Below, one piece after another: positions 19,806-29,905 of a stretch of 64,000 bases of DNA (position 1 is its first letter; each line of letters begins with the position of its first letter). The DNA comes from Methanosphaera sp. ISO3-F5 (GTDB lineage Archaea; Methanobacteriota; Methanobacteria; Methanobacteriales; Methanobacteriaceae), in contig NZ_CP118753.2 of NCBI RefSeq assembly GCF_034480035.2, positions 1-64,000 on the forward strand, given 5' to 3'. Both the position numbers and the translations under genes were made by a program. Below the pieces are notes generated by a model. That model ran no database searches and was not told the origin of the DNA. It saw only the letters and a program-made list of their open reading frames with translations.

Positions 19806-20816
19806 CTATTTAATTACCTTAATTCCCATTATTTCTTCTTTATTGTTTTCTATAATGTCATATGCAATATAGCTACTGCCTAGGGCTCCACTTTTTGGTG
19901 TTAATACTTGTACTGGTGCAATTTTTTCAACTTTTTCTTTAATCATGCTGCTTATGTTTACTGGTTTTGTCATGCAGCCACCTGATCCTGTAAGTATTAT
20001 TCCATCAATATCGTTTTCCATAATACCGTATAGTCCGTATATTTCCATGACCACACTCATTACTAATGAGTCTATGGCTAATAGTGCATCTTCATCATGA
20101 TTCTCTGCTTTTTTTATCAGGTCGTTTTTCACATTATTTACTTTTGAGTTTATGTTTGCTATTTTGGAAATTCCTGCATGGGAGAAGCATTCGTTTGCTG
20201 TTTTTCTGCCTTCGTCAATGTCACGTATCATGCCTAGATCTATTGGTCCGTGAATGAATCCCATAGCTCCTATACATGCATCCATGGCTCCCCTGATTTT
20301 TCCGTCTTCTACTAGTATGCATACTGTGTTGGAGCTGATGTCTGCTATAATCATATTTTTCCAACCGGTTTTCTGGTAGGCATAGTAGCTGAGACTTACT
20401 TTTTCGCTGCTTGCACAGTGTGAGTAACTTGCCCTGAAACGTTTATCTAGACATTCTGTATTTCTGTGTAGTCCTGGTATCAGGATGGATGGTATGTTTA
20501 GGGATACTATTTCATCGTATACTTTGCTTCCTCCCCCGGTTACTTTTCCTGCTCCGTTTATGGAGAGTATTCCCTTGTGTTTAACTTTTTCTATTGGTGT
20601 GATGTATTTGATTGAATCACCCATGGCGTATGTCATTGCTAATAATTTAATCTTCTCGGGGTCGATGTATTCAGTTAATGTATCTTCAAAGTTGATATCA
20701 TTATTTGAAAGTTTGTCCCTGTTAAGTTTAAAATGTGCGACGTGTTCTCTGTTTTCATCTATCACTTGGAAACTAACAGCAGTAGTTCCATGATCCATAC
20801 CCATATAATATTTCAT
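19806..20816 (-). CDS. Methanogenesis marker protein 12 (UPF0285)
   Basis: This 336-residue protein matches the UPF0285/marker 12 family, found in methanogens and of unknown function. It has the ASKHA (actin/Hsp70/sugar-kinase) plan: MGMDHGTTAVSFQVID is phosphate loop 1, IIADISSNTVCILVEDG is phosphate loop 2, and IILTGSGGCM is the adenosine-side motif. It therefore probably binds ATP. Its presence is one of the clearer pointers to a methanogen. No partner gene is adjacent in operon with it. Confidence 0.88.
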   Translation of the reverse strand: MKYYMGMDHGTTAVSFQVIDENREHVAHFKLNRDKLSNNDINFEDTLTEYIDPEKIKLLAMTYAMGDSIKYITPIEKVKHKGILSINGAGKVTGGGSKVYDEIVSLNIPSILIPGLHRNTECLDKRFRASYSHCASSEKVSLSYYAYQKTGWKNMIIADISSNTVCILVEDGKIRGAMDACIGAMGFIHGPIDLGMIRDIDEGRKTANECFSHAGISKIANINSKVNNVKNDLIKKAENHDEDALLAIDSLVMSVVMEIYGLYGIMENDIDGIILTGSGGCMTKPVNISSMIKEKVEKIAPVQVLTPKSGALGSSYIAYDIIENNKEEIMGIKVIK

Positions 20817-20935
20817 ATTATTATTTTTTTAAGGGATATGATTTATGTATTATGGTAAATGTTAACAAAAATAGTATAAAAATTTATCTGGAGATTAAAA
20901 AGAAATTAATGAATAAAGAAGTTATAGGATTAAAC

Positions 20936-21928
20936 CTATTCTTCTTTTTCTAAACCACAAGCTGTTCTTAAGTTTTTACCAACAGTTTCGATTAAAAGGT
21001 CTCCTTCTAATCTTCTTTGTGCATAGAGTTTAGGATATGCACTTGCACCTTCTACAGCAAACTCTGTTGCAAATGAACCATCCTGGATTTCTCTGAGGAT
21101 ATCTTTCATGTTTTGTTTAGCTTCTTCTGTGATAATTCTGTCTCTTCTTGTTAATCCACCAAATTCTGCGGTGTTACTTACATCTTGCCACATGTTTTTG
21201 AAACCTTTTTCATAGATTAAGTCGATGATAAGTTTCATTTCGTGACATGTTTCGAAGTAAGCCATTTCAGGTTGGTAACCTCCTTCAACAAGTGTTTCAA
21301 ATCCTGCTTTAATAAGTGCTGTTAATCCACCACAAAGAACTACTTGTTCACCGAATAAGTCAGTTTCTGTTTCTTCTCTGTAAGTAGTTTCAATTACACC
21401 TGCTCTTGTAAGACCAACAGCTTTTGCCATTTCTATTGCAATATCAAATGCTTCACCGGTAGCATCTTGTTCTACTGCAATTAAACCAGGGATACCGAAT
21501 CCTTCTTCGTAGGTTTGTCTTACTTTAGATCCTGGACCTTTAGGTGCAATCATTGTAACGTTAACATCTTCAGGTACTCTTATACGTTTGAAATGTATGT
21601 TGTATCCGTGTGAGAAGGAGATTGTGTTTCCTGCTTCTACATATGGTTTAATCTGGGTTTCGTAAACATCTTTCTGAAATTCATCAGGAATTAATATGTG
21701 GATGATATCTGCTTCTTTTGCTGCTTCTTCAATACTTTTTACTGTAAGTCCGTCAGCTTCTGCTTTTTTCCATGAGCTTCCACCTTCACGTAAACCCATC
21801 ACAACATTTAATCCACTGTCATGCATGTTTAATGATTGTCCTCTTCCTTGACTACCGTATCCGATAACTGCGATAGTTTTTCCTTCTAAAACATTTGTTG
21901 TTACATCGTCGTCATAATATACTTTCAT
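20936..21928 (-). CDS. ilvC: Ketol-acid reductoisomerase
   Basis: It converts 2-acetolactate or acetohydroxybutyrate to the dihydroxy acids of valine and isoleucine synthesis, using NAD(P)H and Mg2+. The nucleotide-binding [17 protein letters not shown], the MIAPKGPGS motif and the C-terminal acidic metal ligands ([14 protein letters not shown]) are present. It has 330 residues, a class I enzyme. GGAG lies before the ATG. A 12-bp palindrome at 21959-21970 lies in its leader. It acts with ilvE and the two ilvBN operons but is not linked to them. Confidence 0.97.
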   Translation of the reverse strand: MKVYYDDDVTTNVLEGKTIAVIGYGSQGRGQSLNMHDSGLNVVMGLREGGSSWKKAEADGLTVKSIEEAAKEADIIHILIPDEFQKDVYETQIKPYVEAGNTISFSHGYNIHFKRIRVPEDVNVTMIAPKGPGSKVRQTYEEGFGIPGLIAVEQDATGEAFDIAIEMAKAVGLTRAGVIETTYREETETDLFGEQVVLCGGLTALIKAGFETLVEGGYQPEMAYFETCHEMKLIIDLIYEKGFKNMWQDVSNTAEFGGLTRRDRIITEEAKQNMKDILREIQDGSFATEFAVEGASAYPKLYAQRRLEGDLLIETVGKNLRTACGLEKEE

Positions 21929-21958
21929 TTTATCGAGTACTCCTTTTTTTTAATAATC

Positions 21959-21970
21959 TTATCTAGATAA
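21959..21970. promoter_or_regulatory. Palindrome in the ilvC leader
   Basis: TTATCTAGATAA is a perfect 12-bp palindrome about 30 bases upstream of the ilvC start. No copy was seen before ilvB or ilvE, so a shared branched-chain operator is not supported. Confidence 0.3.
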
Positions 21971-22258
21971 AAAGTATAATTATATCTATGTATGAAGTTA
22001 TATAAAAAAATTCTTTAAGAAAATACTAATAATTTCCAATACTTCCAATACACAATTAAAAATAATATAGTAAACAGTACTGTAAATTCACATAATTCAA
22101 AAACAAACATGTGATAGGGATATAATTTCTTATTAATATGTTAATTCATGCTTTAACCATATTTAACTTGTAATAATATGATATAGGATAAGGAGTAATC
22201 ACTAATCATTTTTGAATCATACAAGAAATAATTATAATGAAAATTAAAAGATTCACTA

Positions 22259-22391
22259 GTTGATGATTAGGGTATTTTTTGGTTGATGATTATTTTTTGA
22301 AAAATTGTTTTAATGTCTTGTTTTCTTATTTTACCTGCTTTAATAGAAGATAGTAAAATGGGTGTAGGTTGATGATTAAGGTTGATGATTA
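22259..22391. repeat. Four direct copies of GTTGATGATTA
   Basis: The 11-mer occurs at 22259, 22282, 22368 and 22381 on the + strand, in the 730-base gap between ilvC and the phosphoesterase gene. Start-to-start spacings are 23, 86 and 13. The rest of the gap (21929-22660) is AT-rich and I see no gene in it. Confidence 0.5.
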
Positions 22392-22660
22392 ATAATTTTC
22401 ATAGGGAAATATTTAATCGGATAACCTTATATTCACACTCTAAATCATAAAGGAACTTACCTATCATGTAGTACTGTTAATCTTTTAATAAATTATTGTA
22501 TAGTTGGTAAATATAGTATATGAAAGGAATTTTTGAACAATTTCCAAATATATCAAAGCATCATCTTTTTATAATCATTTGTGATAATATCAATAGATAA
22601 TAATTAATTTATAATTTTCAGATTATTTTAAATTATATGATAAGTACAGTACATAATTGA

Positions 22661-23392
22661 TTATGGTGGTGTTAATACTTCAGTAGAACCATCATTATTA
22701 ACCAAAGTAATTTGCACTTTATCATCATTAATATCTATAATATTATATGAAGGGTGGGTGTTTCCACGTAGTTTCATTGAAGACACAGTTCCTGCAGTAG
22801 AAAAGATAGTATTATTCATCTTCCACACATGCGGCACATGTTTATGTCCTGACAACACTAAATTAACATTATTCTCAAGTAACAATAAGAGAACATCACC
22901 CGCATCACTCAACACATTTCTTTCCCGTCCAGTATTAGGAATAGAAATAATATGATGATGAACAGTAATAATAATGAACATATTTCTGTCTTCAGCATCC
23001 TTAATTTCCCTTTCCAAAAATCTTTTCTGTAACCTGCCAATTTTTCCATGATCTAAATCAGGCTCACTACTATCTAAACCTATTATTTTAATATTAGACT
23101 CCTCCAAGTCTAATGTACTGTAACGATCACCAATAATTTCTTCAAAGACTTCATCACCAATATTTCTGGCATCATGATTTCCGGGGATAACAATTGTTGG
23201 AGGTATTAATAAATCAAGATATTCCTTAACTTTAACAAATTCCCTATAATATCCGTTATCTGTTATGTCTCCAGATATTACAACTGCTTCTGGATTTAAC
23301 TTATTAATCTTATTAATGGTATTCAAAAGAATATCTTCTCTAAAATTTGCAAAACCTATATGTAAATCAGACATATGAACTATTTTTGTCAT
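22661..23392 (-). CDS. Calcineurin-like metallophosphoesterase
   Basis: This 243-residue phosphoesterase has all five metal-binding blocks: DLHIG at residue 9, SGDITDNG, PGNHDARN, VHHHII and SGHKHVPH. It resembles CpdA/Icc-type cyclic nucleotide phosphodiesterases, but substrate cannot be read from the motifs. No signal peptide is visible, so it is likely cytoplasmic. It stands alone; gaps of 730 and 361 bases separate it from its neighbours. The gap 23393-23753 shows no gene. Confidence 0.88.
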   Translation of the reverse strand: MTKIVHMSDLHIGFANFREDILLNTINKINKLNPEAVVISGDITDNGYYREFVKVKEYLDLLIPPTIVIPGNHDARNIGDEVFEEIIGDRYSTLDLEESNIKIIGLDSSEPDLDHGKIGRLQKRFLEREIKDAEDRNMFIIITVHHHIISIPNTGRERNVLSDAGDVLLLLLENNVNLVLSGHKHVPHVWKMNNTIFSTAGTVSSMKLRGNTHPSYNIIDINDDKVQITLVNNDGSTEVLTPP

Positions 23393-23753
23393 TCAACAAA
23401 CCTCTAAAAAAAATATTAATATCACTACTATATATGTGAAAAAAAATAATGATAGAAAACATAAAAAAAGTCTATAAATTAATATTATTAAGTATTCATT
23501 AATTTAAGCTTTAAATTTTCTTCTAATTATAGATATATTAGAAGTATGTAATATTATTTTTTCTTAACATCCTTCAATGAGCTATGTATACAAAAATAGA
23601 AAAAGTAATATGATGAAAAAATTAGTTAATAAAAATAGGAAGTATTATAAGAATCATTGTTCCTAGTTTAATCTGTGAATCTAGTATAATATATTGCAGT
23701 ACATTCTAGTCCCCCATATTATAATATATTGTAAATTCTGGATTAAATATATC

Positions 23754-24293
23754 TTAAGAAATTTCATACTCCATATTATACATGCCTCTTTTTAAAAAAG
23801 ATTTTTTATTAAAAACTTTAAAGCCTAACCTTTCATATAATGCTTTTGCTTTCAGATTTCTGAAATCAGCATCTAAAATAACTCTTTTATAACCCTTCTT
23901 TCGTGCATAATCAATAACATCTTTAATGACCTTAGTTCCATAACCCTTTGACCTTTGATTTTCAACAATAGCTATTTCTGCAATATAGATATCATCTTTT
24001 TTGATGTCACAAATAACAAAATAATCTAATATGGCAATAAATAATAGTTTAAGAGAGCTGAAATGAAATTTAGGTTTTTTATTCCTAGTATATGTAATTA
24101 ACAATCCTATAACCTTTTCATTTTTATAAATAACCTTAATACAATCGTCTTCTTTAAGACTTTTTTTAATAGCTGAGATGGCTTTTTCTTTTGAATTAAA
24201 AAGCTTATCATAAGTTCTAAAATCTACATTATATTGTAATGTTGCAATTGTATCCATGTCATGTATTTGTGGATTGAAATTCACATATTTCAT
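23754..24293 (-). CDS. GNAT-family N-acetyltransferase
   Basis: It has 179 residues. The acetyl-CoA pyrophosphate loop is QRSKGYGTKVI, followed by ALYERLGFKVF, the usual C-terminal GNAT motif. A basic, hydrophobic insert (KKPKFHFSSLKLLFIAILDYF) lies in the middle. The acceptor substrate is not predictable; the closest type by motif layout is RimI-like. An IS4-type element inserted 17 bases upstream of its start, so its native promoter may have been replaced. Confidence 0.82.
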   Translation of the reverse strand: MKYVNFNPQIHDMDTIATLQYNVDFRTYDKLFNSKEKAISAIKKSLKEDDCIKVIYKNEKVIGLLITYTRNKKPKFHFSSLKLLFIAILDYFVICDIKKDDIYIAEIAIVENQRSKGYGTKVIKDVIDYARKKGYKRVILDADFRNLKAKALYERLGFKVFNKKSFLKRGMYNMEYEIS

Positions 24294-24309
24294 ATCAATA
24301 CTCTCTAAT

Positions 24310-25985
24310 CAATGCTATCAAGTTAAGGATTTTGTGTTGAAGTAACTTTTTTTTCATTTTGTTTTTTTATGGTTTTCTGTTGTTTCCGGGGTGTTTGTTT
24401 GTTGGGTCTTGTGCTAGTCTGTTGTTGGTGTTTGGGGGTGGGCTTATTTTTGTTGTGACTAAACTTTTGGATGCTATTTCTGTTATGTGCTTTATTATTT
24501 TTGTCCGTGTTGCTTTATCTTCGAATACTAGTTTTAATAGGTATTTTCTTATTAGTCCTATTATTGTGTTTAAGTTTGGTTTGTATTCTAGTTTTTCTTG
24601 TACTTCTTTTCGTGATTTTCGGTTTATTTGTTGTGTGGCGTCATTGTATGTTGCCATTAGTATGTTGAAAATGAATATGTGGCTGTAAAAGTCTTGTTGT
24701 ATGGTTATTTTCTTTTGTCCTGAGAAGTTTTCTATGTCTAATCTGTTTTTTAATCTGTCGAAATTGATTTCTGTTTCCCATCGGGTTCCATATAATCTTT
24801 TAAGGTCTTCTGGGGTAAATTTTTCTTGTGGAAGATTGGTTATTAATGATTCTATGTATGTTTCTCCATTGGATCTTGTTACTGGTATGTTCACTACTCT
24901 TATTTGTGGGTTTCCTATACTTTTAGCAATTATTTTTTCTTCAGGTGTTAAATCTTTTTTATGAATCTTTTTGACTTTGATTTCTATGTTTTCATCATCT
25001 GATAGCATTTTTGCTCGTTGATTTTTATAGGTGTCCTTTTTTAATCTTATTATGAAGTTTGATTTGTTAATCAAGTGATATAATATTAGTTTTGTACTGT
25101 TATATCCTCGGTCATATACTGTTATACTCTTATTGAGAGTTATCTTATCTTTTAAATCGTTTATGTGGTTTATTGCTAACTCTACTTCTGATGTATTTTT
25201 AGGAACTATTTCTGAAGATAGAATAAAATGATTTAAATCATCAGTAATGGCAGAAATTCTTGCTCTACTACGATATTCGTGGATAGGATTATCTTTTGGA
25301 ACATCCCATTCTTTTTTAGTTAAAGGTGTATTAGGACAATCAATAACACTTGTATCACAACCAAATATCCAATATTCTTTATATTCCTTTAATTCATCAC
25401 TTTGATTATAAATATCAGACATCAAATCAGAATTCATATCAACAAATACTCTTGGATCCAAATATTGTCGTTTTTCACTAAAAGCTTGAGGAGTAATAGT
25501 CACAAAATCATCCTGTTTAAGTTCTTTATAAAAAGATAAACATTCTACAACATTAGCACGGTTTTTATTGGTAATAATATGAAGAATCAAATCATCCATC
25601 CCAATTTTACGCTTACGGGTAAAATGAACATCATCTAATACATATTTTCTACAACAATACTTATTAATTTTTTCCAGATAATCAGAAACAAAAGACATGA
25701 AACACATAATAAATCACACCAAAAACAAATATAAATAACAAAAACTTGACAATACATCAAATAAAAACTATTAACATATCTAATTACTTAAATAAAACTA
25801 TATAATAAGTAATATATAAAATTAACTATAATTAATACTTAAAAATAGATATAAATAAAAAACAATTAGTAGTATAAAGTATAATAATATAATATGAAGA
25901 ATTAAGTAAAAATAAAGTTAAAAATGGTGATTAAATAGAAAAATAAGATATTAAAAAGAAGAAATCCTTAACTTGATAGCATTGC
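24310..25985 (-). mobile_element. IS4-family element 2, 1676 bp
   Basis: The terminal inverted repeat CAATGCTATCAAGTTAAGG is perfect over 19 bases at 24310-24328 and 25967-25985. The flanks carry a 9-bp duplication CTCTCTAAT at 24301-24309 and 25986-25994. Its ends match those of element 1 in CAATGCTAT-AAGTT. It contains one transposase gene and no passenger ORF. It separates the acetyltransferase gene from the phosphatase-fusion gene. Confidence 0.9.
24367..25707 (-). CDS. IS4-family transposase (element 2)
   Basis: This 446-residue DDE transposase has catalytic residues in GCDTSVIDC, VYDRGYNST and the YREK-type motif YGTRWETEINFDRLK. It ends with DPTNKHPGNNRKP, like the DITNKFPGN end of the element 1 enzyme. 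It shares its plan with that enzyme, but the two are clearly diverged, so they are not recent copies of each other. The frame is intact. About 260 non-coding bases lie between its start and the right inverted repeat. Confidence 0.92.
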   Translation of the reverse strand: MCFMSFVSDYLEKINKYCCRKYVLDDVHFTRKRKIGMDDLILHIITNKNRANVVECLSFYKELKQDDFVTITPQAFSEKRQYLDPRVFVDMNSDLMSDIYNQSDELKEYKEYWIFGCDTSVIDCPNTPLTKKEWDVPKDNPIHEYRSRARISAITDDLNHFILSSEIVPKNTSEVELAINHINDLKDKITLNKSITVYDRGYNSTKLILYHLINKSNFIIRLKKDTYKNQRAKMLSDDENIEIKVKKIHKKDLTPEEKIIAKSIGNPQIRVVNIPVTRSNGETYIESLITNLPQEKFTPEDLKRLYGTRWETEINFDRLKNRLDIENFSGQKKITIQQDFYSHIFIFNILMATYNDATQQINRKSRKEVQEKLEYKPNLNTIIGLIRKYLLKLVFEDKATRTKIIKHITEIASKSLVTTKISPPPNTNNRLAQDPTNKHPGNNRKP

Positions 25986-26030
25986 TCTCTAATAAAAAAA
26001 ATGATTATTTGGGGGGGGGGATTATATAAC

Positions 26031-28043
26031 TTAATCCTCACATTCTTCTTTTAATTTTCTTAAATTATCTTTCAATATTCTGTAAATGCTCTCAGCACCA
26101 ACAATTTCATCATCCTCAATATTCCAAGTTTTAGGATAAAGTATAAACGGTTCTGATTGACTTCCTCCAGCTCCACCATGACTTCCAACTAATTCTTCAA
26201 AGGCACAAACTTCATCATTTTCTTCATCATAAAAACTGTTGACTAAAATGTCGGGAGTGTACTTAAATGAAATGTTTCTTTTAACATGTCTTGCAATGTT
26301 TTTACCAAATCCTCTGAAAGGATTTTCTCCAACAATTTCATCAGAATCTAAGTAGTAAGTACCATTTTTACCAATTGCCATGTTTCCTTTTTCGGATGAT
26401 TTGACTACTACGAATCCGATATATTCATTGTTAACAATGCCCGGAATCAATTCAGGGAAGAACATTTGTATCTCTTCATAGGTTAGTCTATGACTCCACT
26501 GGGTTAAATAGATCATTGCAAGATTTCCGGAAGCAAGCACGATAACTTCTGAATCTCCCAGTTTTTCTTGTTCTCCTTTATCAATCAAGTCATCATTCTT
26601 TTTGGAAAATGGAATGAATGATTCAGCGTAATGATCTTCATTTGAGGTCATCTTTGCGAACATTTTCATGTTTGTAGGAAGCAATGATTTAACAAAATCT
26701 TCAAATGATTGTCCGTATCTTTGTTTAAATGTTGCACCATTTGTCTGACCATGATCTGATTGGATTACGAACTGATATTTTCTAGGAGTATAATTATTTG
26801 TTTTGATTAAACGTTTAATCTGTTTATCCATTCCCTTAAGAGCATACCATGAATCTTCATCACGAACTCCTGAATGATGCGCTATTTCATCATACCCGAG
26901 ATAAGTGGAATATGCAACATCAATATCTCCGACCATCATATCCCCAATCAATGTGGACGTATTAATTTCCCTCATAAATACATTAGTAGCAGCTCTTACA
27001 GGAATATATGTGATGCCACGACTAATTCTAGGCTTAATATCCTTTATGACATGTTTTATCTGTGAAACAATTTCCAGTATCATTTCATATAAAAATAAAC
27101 ACACTATACGCGCAAAGTTACTAGGATTAGAGAACACTGAAAACCATGCTTTGTTGTATAATTTTCTAAGGTTTAGTATTTTACTGAATGTAAAAATCAC
27201 ATTATCTGTATCTCCAGAGAACAGATTAGACCTACTGGCACCATTGTCTACAAGTAATCCGTCACCATCAGAAATTCTTGATTCTAATATTTTTACTTTA
27301 CTTACTCCAGAGCATTGCATCATCTGATTATCATTTTCTTTCTCAATCCACCTGAATGCAGTTATGTCCTCATTATTTCCATGTAAAATTCCTGCCTGAC
27401 TAGCACCGGTCTGTGAGGACAGATCAGTTTCCCACATCCTAAGATTATGAGTATTTTCCATCATGGATTTAACTGTAGGCATTAAACCCTTGTCAACAGC
27501 TTCTTTTAAAACATCATATGCTAGACCATCAATTTCAACAATTATTAATCCAGGATAATTCTTGGTTTCTTTTTTTCTTTTCTTTTCAGCATCTCTATAA
27601 ACAGACCTGTAATATGATCCTTCATCCTCAATAGTTAATATTGTTGATAATGCAGTTGTTACAAAAGACATTGCTAATGGAGCTAAAATTATTGCCGGCC
27701 CATTTACATGTATTCCGAAAGAGGGTCCTATGAATTGCAATAGAACTCCATTTAATATTAGGGTTCCTATTCCGAAAGTTAAAACAAGAAATGGCATTAA
27801 TATTTTTGTAAGAATTGGCCATAATAGTGCATTAATTATACTTATGTATATGACGAATAAAGCAATATCATTGAAATGGCTTATGCTAACACCCAATCCA
27901 AAAAAACTAATAAGATACATTCCAATCACATTTCCAATAAATATGATTAAACTTCTTTTTAAGGATACTTCGGGCGGTTTTTCAAAATTCTGAATACGTT
28001 CCATTTTATCTATTCCCATATTATTCTTAACTAAGGTTAACAT
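26031..28043 (-). CDS. Holin-like membrane domain fused to an alkaline-phosphatase-superfamily domain
   Basis: The 670-residue protein starts with about four transmembrane segments between residues ~28 and 150, of the phage-holin-4 type. An alkaline-phosphatase/phosphodiesterase domain follows from ~167: PGLIIVEIDGLAYDVL has the first metal-site Asp, SSQTGASQAG supplies the likely nucleophile region, and FVIQSDHGQTNG plus GSHGGAGG carry further metal ligands. The catalytic part probably faces outside or handles lipid or glycan headgroups (inference). Starts at 28043 or Met14 (28004) are both possible. A C9 tract lies 10 bases past its stop. Confidence 0.82.
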   Translation of the reverse strand: MLTLVKNNMGIDKMERIQNFEKPPEVSLKRSLIIFIGNVIGMYLISFFGLGVSISHFNDIALFVIYISIINALLWPILTKILMPFLVLTFGIGTLILNGVLLQFIGPSFGIHVNGPAIILAPLAMSFVTTALSTILTIEDEGSYYRSVYRDAEKKRKKETKNYPGLIIVEIDGLAYDVLKEAVDKGLMPTVKSMMENTHNLRMWETDLSSQTGASQAGILHGNNEDITAFRWIEKENDNQMMQCSGVSKVKILESRISDGDGLLVDNGASRSNLFSGDTDNVIFTFSKILNLRKLYNKAWFSVFSNPSNFARIVCLFLYEMILEIVSQIKHVIKDIKPRISRGITYIPVRAATNVFMREINTSTLIGDMMVGDIDVAYSTYLGYDEIAHHSGVRDEDSWYALKGMDKQIKRLIKTNNYTPRKYQFVIQSDHGQTNGATFKQRYGQSFEDFVKSLLPTNMKMFAKMTSNEDHYAESFIPFSKKNDDLIDKGEQEKLGDSEVIVLASGNLAMIYLTQWSHRLTYEEIQMFFPELIPGIVNNEYIGFVVVKSSEKGNMAIGKNGTYYLDSDEIVGENPFRGFGKNIARHVKRNISFKYTPDILVNSFYDEENDEVCAFEELVGSHGGAGGSQSEPFILYPKTWNIEDDEIVGAESIYRILKDNLRKLKEECED

Positions 28044-28260
28044 GTATTAAAATTGAAAATAAATTATTCCTAAATAATGTTAAACTTCCATATATTTAGT
28101 TTATCAAATCATATATTTTAATCTTCGAGACTTGGCATAAATTAGTTTCAAGAGAAAAAAAGTAATACTCGAAAAAATATTAACCTTTTTATCAAAATGA
28201 TAACCAGCATTATGTCTTTGTTCAAATCAAATATAACAATACCCCCTTTTCTTTTATTGT

Positions 28261-29595
28261 TTATTTTTGAAAATAGTCTTGTATTTTTTTGATTTTCTCT
28301 GGGGCAGTCCGTGCCCACTTATACAGTCGTTCCTTGGGGAAGTTCTGCTTACTTTTACGTATGATGTTACATGCTGCGTTGATATCTGCATTTATTAATG
28401 TTCCGGTGCTTGTTTTATAGAGTCCTCTTTTTATTCGTTTTCCTTTAAATTTATATTCCTCTTTTTTTTCTTCGTTTGTTTTGTAGGTTGGTAGTATGTC
28501 GTTGTCTAGGAAACTGCTTTTGCTTGTGTAGGATTCTTCGGTAATAATTAGTTTGATGTCGTATTTTTGGCATTGTGTTTCTATTTTGTTTATGAATTTT
28601 TTGAAAGCTATTTGTGTGAATATTAGGGTTTTGTTTTTTTCTCATATCTGTTTCGTATTGGAAGTTTTTGTTGTATCCGAGTATTATGGTTCCTATGTCT
28701 TGTTTTTTGCATGTATTCTATTATGAATTTGGTTGTGTGATCTAGGAAGTTGTCTTTGTATTGCTTTAAATTTGGTGTTTATTTTTTGTATTCGTTTGGA
28801 TGTTTTTAGTCCCTGTTAATGTTTAGTATTGATTGGTATTGTGCTGTTTTTTTGCATTTGAAGGCTATTTGATTTTTTAAAAATCGCCCGCCCACGATGT
28901 ATGGGGTCCCTTCACTTGTAACAATACTTGCCATAATTATTAACACTCAAATCAATACCCATCATTTTACTTTCATCTAAATTTAGGGACTCTTTTTTCA
29001 TTTGGTATGTGAAATTGGCTTTAAACGTTTGTTCATTCTTTAGGGGTATAATTTCTACTTGTATAATCTTTTTGTCACGTATATTTTCAGGAATTCTAAT
29101 ACGTGGTCTGCAATCTTTGGATTTTAATTGTTTTTTATATTCTCTGCTTAAGGGTAATTCGATGTAACCCTGGGCTAATTTTTTCTTGGAAGAAGTTATT
29201 GACTCCCGTGGTATTATGATATTATGTAAACTGTTATCTCTGGTTTTAGGTTTATTTGATGGTCGTTTATATTCATTATCGATGCTTTTATTTGTTAATG
29301 CCACCTAAGAATTAAAAGATTCAACATGCTTTTTAATAACATTATTTGCTATATTGGCTTGAATAAGTGAATAATCTTTACTGAATTCGGTTTTAACTTT
29401 AGTGATTATTGATTTGAAATTCATCTGTTTAAAATGTTTATCATCAGCACATTTATCTAATTTAGTAGTTTTTATAGCACTATTTCTTAATTTATTTAAT
29501 TTCAATGAAATATCCACTAAAACATTGAATTGTTTCTTAGAAAGACCTCGAATAAGAGTACTTTGAGTTAAATATATACAATTTTCATCTATCAT
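28261..29595 (-). pseudogene. Degenerate TnpB-like RNA-guided nuclease gene
   Basis: Pieces of a TnpB (IS200/IS605-associated) protein run along the minus strand in several frames. The N-terminal part (29305-29595) has SKKQFNVLVDISLKLNKLRNSAIK. The middle (28912-29304) ends with the RuvC-I motif GIDLSVNNYG. The C-terminal part (28261-28450) has TGTLINADINAACNII, the RuvC-III motif. Several frameshifts break it. It is not closely similar to the copies at 51 and 61 kb. I found no tnpA partner and no clear ends. A GC-rich patch (28886-28911) sits at one break. Confidence 0.75.
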
Positions 29596-29746
29596 AATAA
29601 TTAATACTGCTTATTTCACTCCATTAACTTTAAAAACGAAAATCAAGAAAAGAATTTCATAAAATAACAATTCTATGACTTCGATAATATAAATTATAGA
29701 ATAAAATGTATATAAGTTTAATCCAAGAGCAGCTGGTAAGTAATCA

Positions 29747-29754
29747 GGGGGGGG
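29747..29754. repeat. G8 tract in an intergenic region
   Basis: Eight G residues in a row lie in the 310-base gap 29596-29905, which otherwise shows no gene I can support. Similar tracts occur at 26012-26020 and 50417-50425. Confidence 0.6.
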
Positions 29755-29905
29755 TCTTGATAAGTAATATATTTCATATTCATATATACATACGTAACAA
29801 TCATACTAAAAAAAGTTTCATCCACATAAAAAGTATTACAAAAACGAATTTATGCCAACACTCTTCTATTAAAAAAATAGAAAGATATAAATTGATGTCT
29901 AATAA

